Shown here: positions 8,092-17,782 of the stretch, in pieces | Layout of the letters: each line of letters opens with the position of its first letter | Position numbering within the stretch: the stretch's first letter is position 1 | Source of the DNA: Roseibacillus persicicus | Lineage (GTDB): Bacteria; Verrucomicrobiota; Verrucomicrobiia; Verrucomicrobiales; Akkermansiaceae | Direction of reading: 5' to 3' | Length of the DNA stretch: 64,000 nt | Assembly: GCF_014651675.1 (NCBI RefSeq) | Contig: NZ_BMXI01000004.1 | Location: 186,001 to 250,000, forward strand | Notes under the pieces: model-generated | Databases searched by the model: none | The model's input: only the letters and a program-made list of their open reading frames with translations | Told to the model about the DNA's origin: nothing | Made by a program: the position numbers and the translations under genes

Positions 8092-11000
8092 AACGTTCCA
8101 CCCTTTTCGTTCTTCCTCTTGTTTGGCTTTCCCTTCTGACCAAGGTTTCGGCGGACGCCAACATTCATGCCGAAGACGATCTTTTCTGGCAACAAGCCGC
8201 ATCGCTTCTTCCAAACTACACCGCGCCCCCAAGTGCGCCCGCCGTCTCGACCCGCGCTGGAAAATGGGGTCCCGTAATCGACTGGCCGCACACCCCCGTG
8301 ACCATCGCGGTTCTCCCCAACGGCAAGCTCCTCACCTACGCGGGGCAAGAGCCCATGACCTGGCCGGGCACCGCACACCAGACCAACTGGGCCCTCTGGA
8401 ATCCCGACAACTGGCAATTCGCCAGCGACCTCTATCAAGGCCACGAAATGTTCTGTGCGCATCCCGTGATGCGGACGGACGGCATCCTGCAGACAATGGG
8501 AGGACGCTTCACCATCGAGCACTCATCAACCTACGACTGGCGCTCGAACTCCTGGAACAAGGTCCCCGATATGAACGGGAAGCGCTGGTATACCACCGCG
8601 GTGGCGCTCTCCGATGGTGATGTGGTGACCTTTGGCGGCCAAGGCAGCCCCAACACCGTCGAGCGCTTTGACCATAACAACCAGCAATGGAATCTGCTCA
8701 GCGGCATCAACTGGCAGCCGATCTCCGGCGCCTCGGGATTCGAGAGCAACGGCTGGCCCTTCCTGATGGTGGCTCCCGATGGCCGCCTCTTCCACTTTGG
8801 CCCCACCGACACCATGCATTGGGTCGACGCCAGTGGAAACGGTTCGCGCACCTCGGCCGGGGTCACAGTGCCAGGAAATCACTACCCTCACGATGGCGGC
8901 ATTGTGATGTATGGCTCGGGCAAATACCTCATCGTGGGAGGAGCCGCCAACCCCAACTCCTCCACCGCGAGCAAGCTTTGCTACACCGTCGATCTCAACA
9001 CCACACCTCCCACCGTTCAGACCACCGGCTCGATGGCCTTTGCCCGCAGTCTTCACAATATCGTCTCGTTGCCATCCGGAGAAGTGGTCGCCATTGGGGG
9101 AAATACCACTGGCCTTCGTTTCTCCGATGGAGGCTCCATCTTGCCGGCCGAGGTCTGGAACCCGGCCACCGGCACCTGGCGCACGCTGTCCAGCATGGCC
9201 ATTCCCCGCAACTACCACTCCACCGCCGCGCTGCTCCCCGACGGACGGGTCTATTCCGGAGGAGGCGGCTACCTCTCTAACAATGCGACGAGTTCGGCCA
9301 ACCATCCTGACGCGCAAATCTTCACTCCTCCCGCCCTGCTCGACGCCAGCAACAATCCCATTGCCCGCCCTACCATCAAGGAGGCTCCCGAAGCGGTGGC
9401 GCTGGGTTCGGTCTTCGAGGTTTCGGCTAGTGCTGGTCTCAATCGCTTTTCCATGACCCGCATGATCGCCATCACCCACGGCGTCACCTCGGACCAACGC
9501 TTTCTCGATATTCCTTTCACCGAGACCTCGCCCGGAACCTATCAGCTCATCTCCCACCCTAACAAAGACGTCATGGTTCCCGGCTACTGGATGCTCTTTG
9601 CCACCCAAGCCAATGGAGCTTACTCCGAAGCGAAAATCATTCACGTCAAAGAGACTTCGGATTCCGACACCAGCGGTCTCATGGCCCAATACTTCGACGG
9701 CACCAACTTCCAAACCCTCAAGGAGACCCGCACCGATGCCCTCATTGATTTCACTTCCACCTCGAACTCGCCCCTTCCCGACTTGGTGGGCAATGGCACC
9801 TACTCCGTTCGTTGGACGGGTTGGATCATTCCCGATTATTCCGAAGACTACACCTTCTACACCCAGTCAGATGACGGGGTCCGGTTGTGGGTCGACAACC
9901 AGCAAATCATCAATAACTGGAATAGTCACTCCTCCACCGAAGACTCCGCCACCATCGCCCTGCAGGGCGGGGTTCCGGTGCCCATCCGCCTCGATTACTA
10001 CCAGAATATAAATGACTCCACCATCCAGCTGAAGTGGTCCAGCCCCCGCACCAGCAAAGCCATCGTTCCTTCGGGGGCCTTGCGCTCGGTCGAACCTCGC
10101 AACGAGGCGACCATCGCCTCCCAGAACCGACACGAGCTCTACATCGATGGTCAGCTGACCCAGTTGGGCCTGAACTCCAGCAGCGCGACCACCACTTCCT
10201 TCTCCGACGAGACGCACCGGACGATTGCCATTCATGTCACCGACGTCATTGGCTCCACCGGCTTGCTTGGGCACTTGCGAGTCAATGGTGAGATTCTCAC
10301 CACCTCCTCGGATTGGAAAGTCTCCCACACCGCCCCCTCCGACTGGGAGCAGCCTGAATTCGATGACTCGGCCTGGGCCTTTGCCACCGAGCACGGGGAC
10401 CTCGCCAGTGCGCCTTGGGCCCCGGTTTCCGGCTTTCCCAAAAGCTCATCGGCGAAATGGATTTGGTCCTCCGACCTCAATAATCGCAACGGACTCTATC
10501 TGCGCATCAAGGTGGGAGAGCTCTCCCTCGCACACCAGCCACCTGCCAACGCCTTTCTCAATACCACCCTCAATCACTCGGTCTCCGCGAGCGGTGGCGT
10601 CCCCCCTTATACTTTTTCGGTAGAAAACCTTCCCCAAGGTCTCACTCTCAACCCGAGTTCCGGCCTCATCACCGGTCAACCCACCCTGACGGGCACCGGC
10701 ACCGTGATTATCACCGTCACCGATAGCGAAGGTCAGCAGGTGGCGAGCACCCAGCCTTGGACCATCCACGGCAGTTTGCTTTTTGAAGAAGACTTTGAAA
10801 GTGACGACGGTGGCTTCAGCTATCGCGATGACGCCTTTCGATCGACGAACAATCCCGCCTACGCAAAAGGTTCCAACTCCATTCAAAGCCGGGTGGGTGG
10901 CGACTCCTTGCAAGCGCTCTACACCTTCGAACAAGGGTCTGTAGCCAATACGGTCTATGATCTTTCCGGAAACGGCACCCCTCTCAATCTGACCATTGCC

Positions 11001-14000
11001 AATCCCTCCCTGACAAGTTGGAACGCTGATGGCAGCCTGTCAGTCACAGGAAACACCCTCATCCAAAGCACCACCGCCGCGAGCAAACTGCACCAAGCCA
11101 TCACCGGCAGCAATGCGATGACCCTCGAAGCCTGGGTTCGCCCACAAAACCTCACTCAAGCCGGTCCCGCCCGCATCGCCACGCTATCGAGCACGACCAG
11201 CTTGCGCAACTTCACCGTGGGGCAAGAGGGACGCAACTATCACGGCCGTCTGCGCACCCCACAGACTTCGACGAACGGACTCCCCGGGGTGGAAACCACC
11301 TCCAACCCCGCCGCGCTCGCCTATCAGCACGTGGTCTACACCCTTTCCAACGGTGTTGGCCGTCTCTACGTCGATGGTGACCTCGTGCAGACTGCCAGTG
11401 TGCCTGGTGCGCTTTCCAACTGGGACTCCTCCTATCGCTTTGCCCTCGCCAACGAACTCACTCTCAACCGTCCCTGGTTGGGCGACTACGACTTGCTCGC
11501 GGTCTACAGCAAGGGCCTGACTGCGGCGGAGATTGCCACTAATTATCAGGCCGGACGCGCGGGTTCACCCCTCCGCGATGGTCGGCTCCATGTCGAACTC
11601 GGTGGCGTCGACACCACTACCCGCTCGGGGATGTCGGGAGCATGGGAGCGCACAATCCAATTGCCCCAACCGGGAACTGTTGTCATTTCTCCCCAATGGA
11701 GGCTCGATGCCAGCACTACGCTGGATAGCGATGAAAGCAGCGAGGTCCTCGTTTCCCTGAATGGTCAGCTTCTGGGATTGAATGGGAACGACTATCTCAT
11801 TCAAAACACCGGCGGCGGTGACTCCGGCTATCAAACCTCCACTGTTTCCTCAGCCATCGTGCCTGCGGGAAACCACACCCTGCGTCTGGGGGCCTATCTT
11901 TCCAAAAAGAACGACCCAAGCGAGACCGCTCACTTCGAGCTCGAGTCGCTTCTCGTCACATTCATTCCCGACGAAAACGAAGCTCCTACCCTGAGCGAGG
12001 TTCCGGATCTCACCCACACCGAAGGGACCTCCATTAGCTATCTGGTCAGTGGTGCGGACGCGGACAATGACCCGCTCACCTACCGCGCAACGGGTCTTCC
12101 GGCGGGACTCGCCATCGATCCCAACAGCGGACGAATCACGGGGCGGCCTACTTCGCCGCAAAGCTACACTCCCATCGTCACGGTCTCCGACCCCGATGGA
12201 GAACAGGCCGCGCGCACCTTTAGCTGGACAATTCATCCCATCATCGACCTCCCAGAGACCTTGACCAGCCCCAGCCAGTCCGGCTCAGCCACGACCTTCA
12301 ACGTGGGTGCAACGGGTGGCACCAATGTCACCTATGCTTGGAACTTTGGAGACGGCACTCCAGAGGTCACCACCAGCGCTTCGTCCGCCAGCCACGTCTT
12401 CAGTCAACCGGGCCGTTACACGGTTTCCCTGACCGCCACTGATGCCAACGGCGATGCCGTGACCCGGCGTCTGACGCACCTGGTTCACCCCGCTCTGACC
12501 GCCAGCCGCCCCCGCAATACCCAACCTGTTATCACCGTGGTCAACGGCACGAGCGAACAGATCTGGAACGTCAATCCCGACCAAGATACCGTCAGCGTCT
12601 TCGACCTTCCTAGTCGCAGCAAGCTTGCGGAAATTCCCGTCGGGGACTTTCCCCGCACTCTCAGCCTCGCTCCCGACGGTCGGGTCTGGGTCTCTAACAA
12701 GACCTCGTCAACGCTCTCGGTCATCGACCCCAACGACTACAGCGTGGTCACTCGCGTTCTTCCCCGTGGTGCCATGCCTCACGGAATCGTGCACAGTCCC
12801 GACGGAGCCAGCGCTTGGATCGCGTTGGAAGCTCTGGGTGAAGTGGCGAAGCTGCATCCCACCACCGGCGCAATCCTGTCCCGCCATCCCGTGGGGGACT
12901 TTCCCCGCCACCTCGCCATCAACCACGATGGCAGCCGACTCTACCTGCCGCAGTTCATCTCTCCCCCTGCGCCGGGTGAGTCCACGGGAACCCCGGATCT
13001 GAGCACAGCGGGTGGGTATGTGACCGTCATGGAAACCGCCACCGCCAACATTCTGACCCGCACCCGCTTGCAAGCTTCCACCGAAAGCGATTTCGCGGGT
13101 GGCGGACGCGGCCTTCCCAACTATCTCGGATCACCCGCTCTCTCTCCCGCTAATGATTCGGCCTGGATTCCCTCCAAGCTCGACAACATCGAGCGGGGCG
13201 TGCTGCGCGACGGGCTTCAGCTGGACCACCAGAACTCGGTGCGCTCCATCTCCTCCCGTATCGACCTTTCGACTAACAACGAGGATTACCTAAGCAGAAT
13301 TGACCACGACAACTCGGGGCTCCCTTCCGCCGCAATCTATGGTCCCTACGGGCTTCATCTCTTTGTCGCCTTGGAAGGTTCGCGCGAAGTCGCGGTCGTC
13401 GATGTTTACGGCGGGCAGGAACTCTTCCGGCTGAATGTCGAGCTCGCCCCCCAGGGTCTCGCGCTTTCCCCCGACGGACATACTCTTTACGTCCACAACT
13501 TCATGAGCCGTTCCCTCACTTGCCATGATCTCTCCGCTCTCGTGGAGCATGGCACCGAGGCGGCGCCGACTCTGGCCACACTGGATGCCACCAGCACGGA
13601 AACTCTTCCCGCTCAGGTCCTGTTGGGAAAACAGTTCTTCTACGACTCCGAGGACGACCGACTCAGCATGGAAAACTACATGTCCTGTGCCTCCTGCCAC
13701 AATGAGGAAGGACACGATGGCCGGACCTGGGACTTCACCGGATTTGGCGAGGGACTACGCAACACCATCGACTTGCGCGGCCGGGGCGGAGAAGAACACG
13801 GCCCCTTGCACTGGAGTGCGAACTTCGACGAGTTTCAGGACTTCGAAGGACAGATCCGCAGCTTTGCCAAAGGAACTGGACTTCTTTCGACGGGAACTCC
13901 CCACCCAACCCTGGGCTCGCCGAACGGAGGTCGTAGTGAAGACCTTGATGCCTTGGCTGCCTATCTCTCCTCTCTCACCGAAGTTCCTCAATCCCCTCAT

Positions 14001-16277
14001 CGCTCCAACGGAGGCGAGCTGACTGCAGCTGCCCTCACGGGGAAAGACCTCTTCCTTTCCAAGGGCTGTGCCGATTGTCACAGTGGATCCGCCTTTACCG
14101 ATTCCGGCTCGGCCTTCCACGACATCGGCACCATCACCGCCGCCTCCGGGCAAAGGCTCAATGGTGCGCTGCCGGGATTCGACACTCCTTCTCTTTTAGC
14201 TTCATGGGCTGGTTCGCCCTATCTGCACGATGGCTCGGAAAACACTTTGGCCGGAGCCATCACTGCTCACGAAGGGGTCAGTGTGACGCCTGCGGAACTC
14301 GAGTCTCTTGTCGCCTACCTGAATCAGCTGGAAGAGAATCCAGATGAAATCCCCGCGCAGTCCCTCGCCCTCGGAGGCACTCCCGCCCCCGTTCCCGGCC
14401 GCATCGAGGCGGAGAACTACGACACCGGCGGTCCTGGAGTCTCATATAGCGATACCGACCCGGAAAACTTTGGAGCCAACTTTGGCGAAAACTTCCGTGC
14501 CGAAGGGGTGGACCTGGAAGCCTCCCTCGACACCGCCAACACCCCCGCCATCGGATGGATCGAAGATGGCGAGTGGACCAGCTACACCGTGGCCTTGACC
14601 CCCGGCACCTATGACTTGGCTGCCCGGGCTGCCAGCGAGCTGAACATTCCGGGCTCGATTCGAGTTCTGTTAGACGAGGCAGTGTTGGGCGAGATCGACA
14701 TCGACTCCACTGGTGGCTGGTATGCCTGGGAAGACTTTGTCCTGCCCAATCTTACGATTAGTGAAGGCGGAACGGCTGTGCTGCGACTGGAGTTTCAGGG
14801 AGCGTCCTTTAACCTAAACTGGATCGAATTCCGGGAACCCGGCAGTGGGGGTGGCCCCGGCGAAACCGAGGACGACCAGACTCCCTTCGGCGGCCCTGCG
14901 GCACTCATACCCGGACGGGTAGAGGCCGAAAACTTTGATGATGGCGGGCCCGGAGTGGCTTACCTCGACTCGGAGGAAGAGAACTTCGGGTTCACCTACA
15001 CCGACCTCAACTACCGTCCGGGTGGAGTCGATATCGAGGCTTCCTTTGACAGCCCGTCGACCCCTTCCGTCGGTTGGACCGATCCCGGGGAATGGATGGA
15101 ATACACCGTCGAAGTCACCCCGGGCACCTACGACCTCAAGGCCCGGGTTGCCAGTGGCTTCGCGCTTCCGGGTGGGCTTTCGGTCGAACTGAACGGTCGG
15201 GCGCTCGGCACCTTCGAGGTCACTGGCACCGGGGACTGGTATCAATGGGAAACCGTTACCATCCCCTCGGTCGAAATCGTCGAGACCGGTCTTCAAGTCC
15301 TGCGACTGAAGTTCACGGGACAAGCCGGATTCAATCTGAACTGGATCGAAATCGGCGAAGGAGCCGGCGAGCCCCCTGTTCCCGAAGGGCAAAATCCATT
15401 CGGAGGAACCGCCCACCTCATCCCCGGACGGGTGGAGGCGGAGAACTACGACTTGGGTGGACAGGGAGTAGCCTACTCCGATGCTGAAGAGGCAAACTTG
15501 GGCGGAGCCTACCGCACGGAGGGCGTCGACATCGATCCCTCGGGCGACACGGAAGGCGGCTATAGCGTGGGCTGGTTCGACGATGGCCAATGGATGGAAT
15601 ACACCGTGCAAGCCCCGACTGGAATCTATCAGCTGAACATGCGGGTCGCGAGTGCCGAGAGCGTGGTGGGTGATGTTCGCGTGACCCTCGATGGAGAAGA
15701 ACTCGGGATCATCGATGTGCAATCCACCGGCGGGTGGGCCAATTGGATCACCCTTTCCCTCCCCTCAATACCCATTGCCAGCGCTGGTCAAAAGGTGATC
15801 CGATTGGAGATGATTGGCGACGCGGTCAACCTCAACTGGTTCGAGTTGGTGCGCACCGATGCCTTGACCAATCTCAGCGCAATGTCCTTTCAACAGGTGG
15901 GGCTGGTCGTCGAGAGCAGTGTCGACAGCGACGGCGACAACAGCAGTAACCTTGCTGAGTTCGCGTTCGGCTCCCACTCGGGACAAGCGAACAGTCAACC
16001 GGTCATCCCAGTGACAGTCGATGAAGAGGGGCGCTGTTGCCAGACCGTCCCGGTAGCTGTAGGTGGAACCTTGGGGAGAAATACTTACACCGCAGCCGGA
16101 CTGGTCTACACCTTCCAAGGCTCCCGTGACTTGGCGAACTGGGACGAGCCGATTCACTTTGTCGACAATCCCAGCGGACTCCCGACTCCGCCCACTGGCT
16201 ACCACTATCTCACCTATCGCCTCGCCGACCACAGTCTCGAGAACGGCTACCTCCGCGTTCTGGTGGACGAGGAGTAG
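8088..16277 (+). CDS. Giant secreted copper-radical oxidase / di-haem peroxidase / CBM6 protein
   Basis: 2729 residues with signal peptide MKRSTLFVLPLVWLSLLTKV. Order: galactose/glyoxal oxidase-like Kelch domain and its DUF1929-type end (45-522); PA14 (530-668); Ig/He_PIG (815-893); LamG-like (940-1155); He_PIG (1297-1382); PKD (1390-1468, WNFGDG); YVTN-type beta-propeller (1475-1825); di-haem cytochrome c peroxidase (1830-2085); three CBM6-like modules (about 2093-2249, 2265-2422, 2436-2587); and a C-terminal domain with an Asp-rich VDSDGDNSSNLAEF. The copper-radical residues align with those of galactose oxidase: C123 (EMFCAH) and Y168 (RWYTTA) for the Tyr-Cys cofactor, Y376-H377 (RNYHST) and H464 (THGVTSDQR). 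The stacking Trp of galactose oxidase is not seen. The haems are C1867ASCH and C1994ADCH. It probably oxidises a carbohydrate or aldehyde outside the cell, making H2O2. The di-haem domain could use that peroxide (inference). It is coupled by ATGA to the MbnP-MauG gene. Confidence 0.88.
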   Translation: MKRSTLFVLPLVWLSLLTKVSADANIHAEDDLFWQQAASLLPNYTAPPSAPAVSTRAGKWGPVIDWPHTPVTIAVLPNGKLLTYAGQEPMTWPGTAHQTNWALWNPDNWQFASDLYQGHEMFCAHPVMRTDGILQTMGGRFTIEHSSTYDWRSNSWNKVPDMNGKRWYTTAVALSDGDVVTFGGQGSPNTVERFDHNNQQWNLLSGINWQPISGASGFESNGWPFLMVAPDGRLFHFGPTDTMHWVDASGNGSRTSAGVTVPGNHYPHDGGIVMYGSGKYLIVGGAANPNSSTASKLCYTVDLNTTPPTVQTTGSMAFARSLHNIVSLPSGEVVAIGGNTTGLRFSDGGSILPAEVWNPATGTWRTLSSMAIPRNYHSTAALLPDGRVYSGGGGYLSNNATSSANHPDAQIFTPPALLDASNNPIARPTIKEAPEAVALGSVFEVSASAGLNRFSMTRMIAITHGVTSDQRFLDIPFTETSPGTYQLISHPNKDVMVPGYWMLFATQANGAYSEAKIIHVKETSDSDTSGLMAQYFDGTNFQTLKETRTDALIDFTSTSNSPLPDLVGNGTYSVRWTGWIIPDYSEDYTFYTQSDDGVRLWVDNQQIINNWNSHSSTEDSATIALQGGVPVPIRLDYYQNINDSTIQLKWSSPRTSKAIVPSGALRSVEPRNEATIASQNRHELYIDGQLTQLGLNSSSATTTSFSDETHRTIAIHVTDVIGSTGLLGHLRVNGEILTTSSDWKVSHTAPSDWEQPEFDDSAWAFATEHGDLASAPWAPVSGFPKSSSAKWIWSSDLNNRNGLYLRIKVGELSLAHQPPANAFLNTTLNHSVSASGGVPPYTFSVENLPQGLTLNPSSGLITGQPTLTGTGTVIITVTDSEGQQVASTQPWTIHGSLLFEEDFESDDGGFSYRDDAFRSTNNPAYAKGSNSIQSRVGGDSLQALYTFEQGSVANTVYDLSGNGTPLNLTIANPSLTSWNADGSLSVTGNTLIQSTTAASKLHQAITGSNAMTLEAWVRPQNLTQAGPARIATLSSTTSLRNFTVGQEGRNYHGRLRTPQTSTNGLPGVETTSNPAALAYQHVVYTLSNGVGRLYVDGDLVQTASVPGALSNWDSSYRFALANELTLNRPWLGDYDLLAVYSKGLTAAEIATNYQAGRAGSPLRDGRLHVELGGVDTTTRSGMSGAWERTIQLPQPGTVVISPQWRLDASTTLDSDESSEVLVSLNGQLLGLNGNDYLIQNTGGGDSGYQTSTVSSAIVPAGNHTLRLGAYLSKKNDPSETAHFELESLLVTFIPDENEAPTLSEVPDLTHTEGTSISYLVSGADADNDPLTYRATGLPAGLAIDPNSGRITGRPTSPQSYTPIVTVSDPDGEQAARTFSWTIHPIIDLPETLTSPSQSGSATTFNVGATGGTNVTYAWNFGDGTPEVTTSASSASHVFSQPGRYTVSLTATDANGDAVTRRLTHLVHPALTASRPRNTQPVITVVNGTSEQIWNVNPDQDTVSVFDLPSRSKLAEIPVGDFPRTLSLAPDGRVWVSNKTSSTLSVIDPNDYSVVTRVLPRGAMPHGIVHSPDGASAWIALEALGEVAKLHPTTGAILSRHPVGDFPRHLAINHDGSRLYLPQFISPPAPGESTGTPDLSTAGGYVTVMETATANILTRTRLQASTESDFAGGGRGLPNYLGSPALSPANDSAWIPSKLDNIERGVLRDGLQLDHQNSVRSISSRIDLSTNNEDYLSRIDHDNSGLPSAAIYGPYGLHLFVALEGSREVAVVDVYGGQELFRLNVELAPQGLALSPDGHTLYVHNFMSRSLTCHDLSALVEHGTEAAPTLATLDATSTETLPAQVLLGKQFFYDSEDDRLSMENYMSCASCHNEEGHDGRTWDFTGFGEGLRNTIDLRGRGGEEHGPLHWSANFDEFQDFEGQIRSFAKGTGLLSTGTPHPTLGSPNGGRSEDLDALAAYLSSLTEVPQSPHRSNGGELTAAALTGKDLFLSKGCADCHSGSAFTDSGSAFHDIGTITAASGQRLNGALPGFDTPSLLASWAGSPYLHDGSENTLAGAITAHEGVSVTPAELESLVAYLNQLEENPDEIPAQSLALGGTPAPVPGRIEAENYDTGGPGVSYSDTDPENFGANFGENFRAEGVDLEASLDTANTPAIGWIEDGEWTSYTVALTPGTYDLAARAASELNIPGSIRVLLDEAVLGEIDIDSTGGWYAWEDFVLPNLTISEGGTAVLRLEFQGASFNLNWIEFREPGSGGGPGETEDDQTPFGGPAALIPGRVEAENFDDGGPGVAYLDSEEENFGFTYTDLNYRPGGVDIEASFDSPSTPSVGWTDPGEWMEYTVEVTPGTYDLKARVASGFALPGGLSVELNGRALGTFEVTGTGDWYQWETVTIPSVEIVETGLQVLRLKFTGQAGFNLNWIEIGEGAGEPPVPEGQNPFGGTAHLIPGRVEAENYDLGGQGVAYSDAEEANLGGAYRTEGVDIDPSGDTEGGYSVGWFDDGQWMEYTVQAPTGIYQLNMRVASAESVVGDVRVTLDGEELGIIDVQSTGGWANWITLSLPSIPIASAGQKVIRLEMIGDAVNLNWFELVRTDALTNLSAMSFQQVGLVVESSVDSDGDNSSNLAEFAFGSHSGQANSQPVIPVTVDEEGRCCQTVPVAVGGTLGRNTYTAAGLVYTFQGSRDLANWDEPIHFVDNPSGLPTPPTGYHYLTYRLADHSLENGYLRVLVDEE

Positions 16278-16300
16278 AACCCCTTTTTTCATTACCGGCG

Positions 16301-16348
16301 CAAAATAGCACGACCTCGGAGCAACCGCTTCGGGGTCGTGCTATTTTG
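16301..16348. terminator. Strong hairpin after megaprotein gene
   Basis: A perfect 15-base inverted repeat (arms 16301-16315 and 16334-16348, 'caaaatagcacgacc' and its complement) has an 18-base loop. It lies 23 bases after the megaprotein stop and about 45 bases before the NrtR-type box of pncB. The A/T ends of the stem give short T-runs on both strands, but there is no long trailing T tract. It probably ends transcription of the haem/copper operon. Processing or attenuation are alternatives. Confidence 0.6.
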
Positions 16349-16395
16349 TGGGAAAGGCCCTCTCTCTTTTTCGTTTTATACCAGAAAGTGCTTGT

Positions 16396-16414
16396 AAGTG
16401 TATTTTTTACACTT
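16396..16414. promoter_or_regulatory. NrtR-type operator upstream of pncB
   Basis: AAGTGT-N7-ACACTT inverted repeat (arms 16396-16401 and 16409-16414, spacer 'atttttt'), 12 bases before the pncB ATG. Arms and 7-base spacing are the same as in two boxes at 20257-20307, ahead of the operon that encodes NrtR. Binding here would block RNA polymerase or ribosome access and repress pncB-nadE-Nudix when NAD is plentiful. Confidence 0.7.
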
Positions 16415-16426
16415 TACCCTATCCGC

Positions 16427-17782
16427 ATGCAGACCCCACTCCTTACCGACCTCTATCAACTCACGATGGGGCAAGCTTACTGGCACCACAATCGCCACAA
16501 TCAGGAAGCCGTCTTTCATCTCTTCTTCCGCCGGGCACCCTTCGGAGAAAGCGCGGCCATCGTAGCCGGCATCGAACCCGCAGTGGAGTTTCTCACCAAT
16601 CTCAAGTTTGAAAAAGAAGACCTCGCCTACCTCGCAACTCTCAGAGGAAATAACGACGAGCCGCTTTTCGCCCCCGAGTATCTGGAGGCTCTGCGCAACC
16701 TCGACTGGAGACTCACCGTCAAAGCCCTTCCCGAGGGAAGTCTCGCCCTCGCCAACATGCCCGTCCTGCAGGTGCGCGGGCCAATCTTGCAGTGTCAGTT
16801 GGTGGAAACCGCTTTGCTAAACATCATCAACTTCCAAACCCTCATCGCCACGCAAGCGGCGCGAATCTGTGAAGCTGCCGAGGGCGACACTGTGCTGGAA
16901 TTCGGTCTTCGTCGCGCGCAAGGTCCTGATGGCGGAGTCAGCGCCAGCCGGGCCGCCTATCTCGGAGGCTGCCACGCGACTTCAAACGTCTTGGCGGGTC
17001 AGCTGTTCGGGATTCCCGTCAAAGGAACCCACGCACACAGCTGGGTGATGAGCTTCCGCGACGAGAGTGAAGCCTTTCAAGCCTACGCCGAGGCGATGCC
17101 GAATAATACCACCCTGCTGGTAGATACCTTCGACACTATCGAGGGGGTGAAAAAGGCAATCGTCGTAGCTAAAGAGCTGCGCAAGACCGGACATCAGTTT
17201 GCAGGCATACGACTTGACTCGGGAGAGCTCGGCCCCCTCAGCATAGCAGCCCGCGCACTCTTGGATGCGGCCGGATTTCCGGAGGCCCGAATCGTGGCCA
17301 GTAACGACCTCGATGTGGAAACCATCAGCGAACTGAAGCGCGCCGGAGCCAAGATCGACACTTGGGGAGTCGGCACCAAACTGGTGACCGCCTACGAACA
17401 GCCCGCGCTGGGAGGAGTTTTTAAATTGGGAGCCATTCAGGAGGAAGAGACTTGGCGCTATGCCATCAAGCTGAGCGAGGACCCCATCAAGGTCTCGAAC
17501 CCCGGTTGCCTCAATGCCACGCGCCAGGGAAGGAAAGTGACGCTATTCAATGAGCTTGAAGAGACCCACGAAAACACACTGTTAGAAGAAATCCTTCTCT
17601 ATGGTCGACGGGTTGCGGAGCCGCTTCCCTTGGAAAAAATTCGAAAGCGAGCGCTAGCCAGCTGGGCTGATTATCGCCAGAATCCCCTGACCCTTGAGCG
17701 AAGCCCCCGGTTGGAACAGACCCGCGCCGAGCTCATGGCTCCCCACCTCAAACCTCAACCCACCCTAGCCCTCACCCCATGA
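16427..17782 (+). CDS. pncB: Nicotinate phosphoribosyltransferase
   Basis: 451 residues. This enzyme joins nicotinate and PRPP to give nicotinate mononucleotide, the committed Preiss-Handler step of NAD salvage. Family marks: N-terminal LLTDLYQLTMGQAYW, LEFGLRRAQGPDGG with the ARAAYLGG-like SRAAYLGGCHATSN, the KGTHAHSWVMSF block with the phosphoenzyme-type His, the IRLDSGEL phosphate-binding segment and NDLDVETI. Length is normal for bacterial NAPRTase. The frame extends upstream to 16346, but the ATG at 16427 is chosen because it begins at the conserved N-terminus and leaves the operator outside the gene. Its stop overlaps the nadE start (ATGA), so the two are coupled. Confidence 0.95.
   Translation: MQTPLLTDLYQLTMGQAYWHHNRHNQEAVFHLFFRRAPFGESAAIVAGIEPAVEFLTNLKFEKEDLAYLATLRGNNDEPLFAPEYLEALRNLDWRLTVKALPEGSLALANMPVLQVRGPILQCQLVETALLNIINFQTLIATQAARICEAAEGDTVLEFGLRRAQGPDGGVSASRAAYLGGCHATSNVLAGQLFGIPVKGTHAHSWVMSFRDESEAFQAYAEAMPNNTTLLVDTFDTIEGVKKAIVVAKELRKTGHQFAGIRLDSGELGPLSIAARALLDAAGFPEARIVASNDLDVETISELKRAGAKIDTWGVGTKLVTAYEQPALGGVFKLGAIQEEETWRYAIKLSEDPIKVSNPGCLNATRQGRKVTLFNELEETHENTLLEEILLYGRRVAEPLPLEKIRKRALASWADYRQNPLTLERSPRLEQTRAELMAPHLKPQPTLALTP

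Noticed and set aside
8526-9713. Long antisense frames opposite the megaprotein, priA and the 1806-residue gene
   Set aside because: They have shadow composition, no ribosome sites, no recognisable domains, and lie fully opposite well-supported genes.
8088-16277. Megaprotein as an artefact of several genes joined by sequencing error
   Set aside because: The frame is open throughout with one signal peptide, the linkers are typical, codon use is even, and three consecutive CBM6-like modules with a shared C-terminal domain favour a real single gene.
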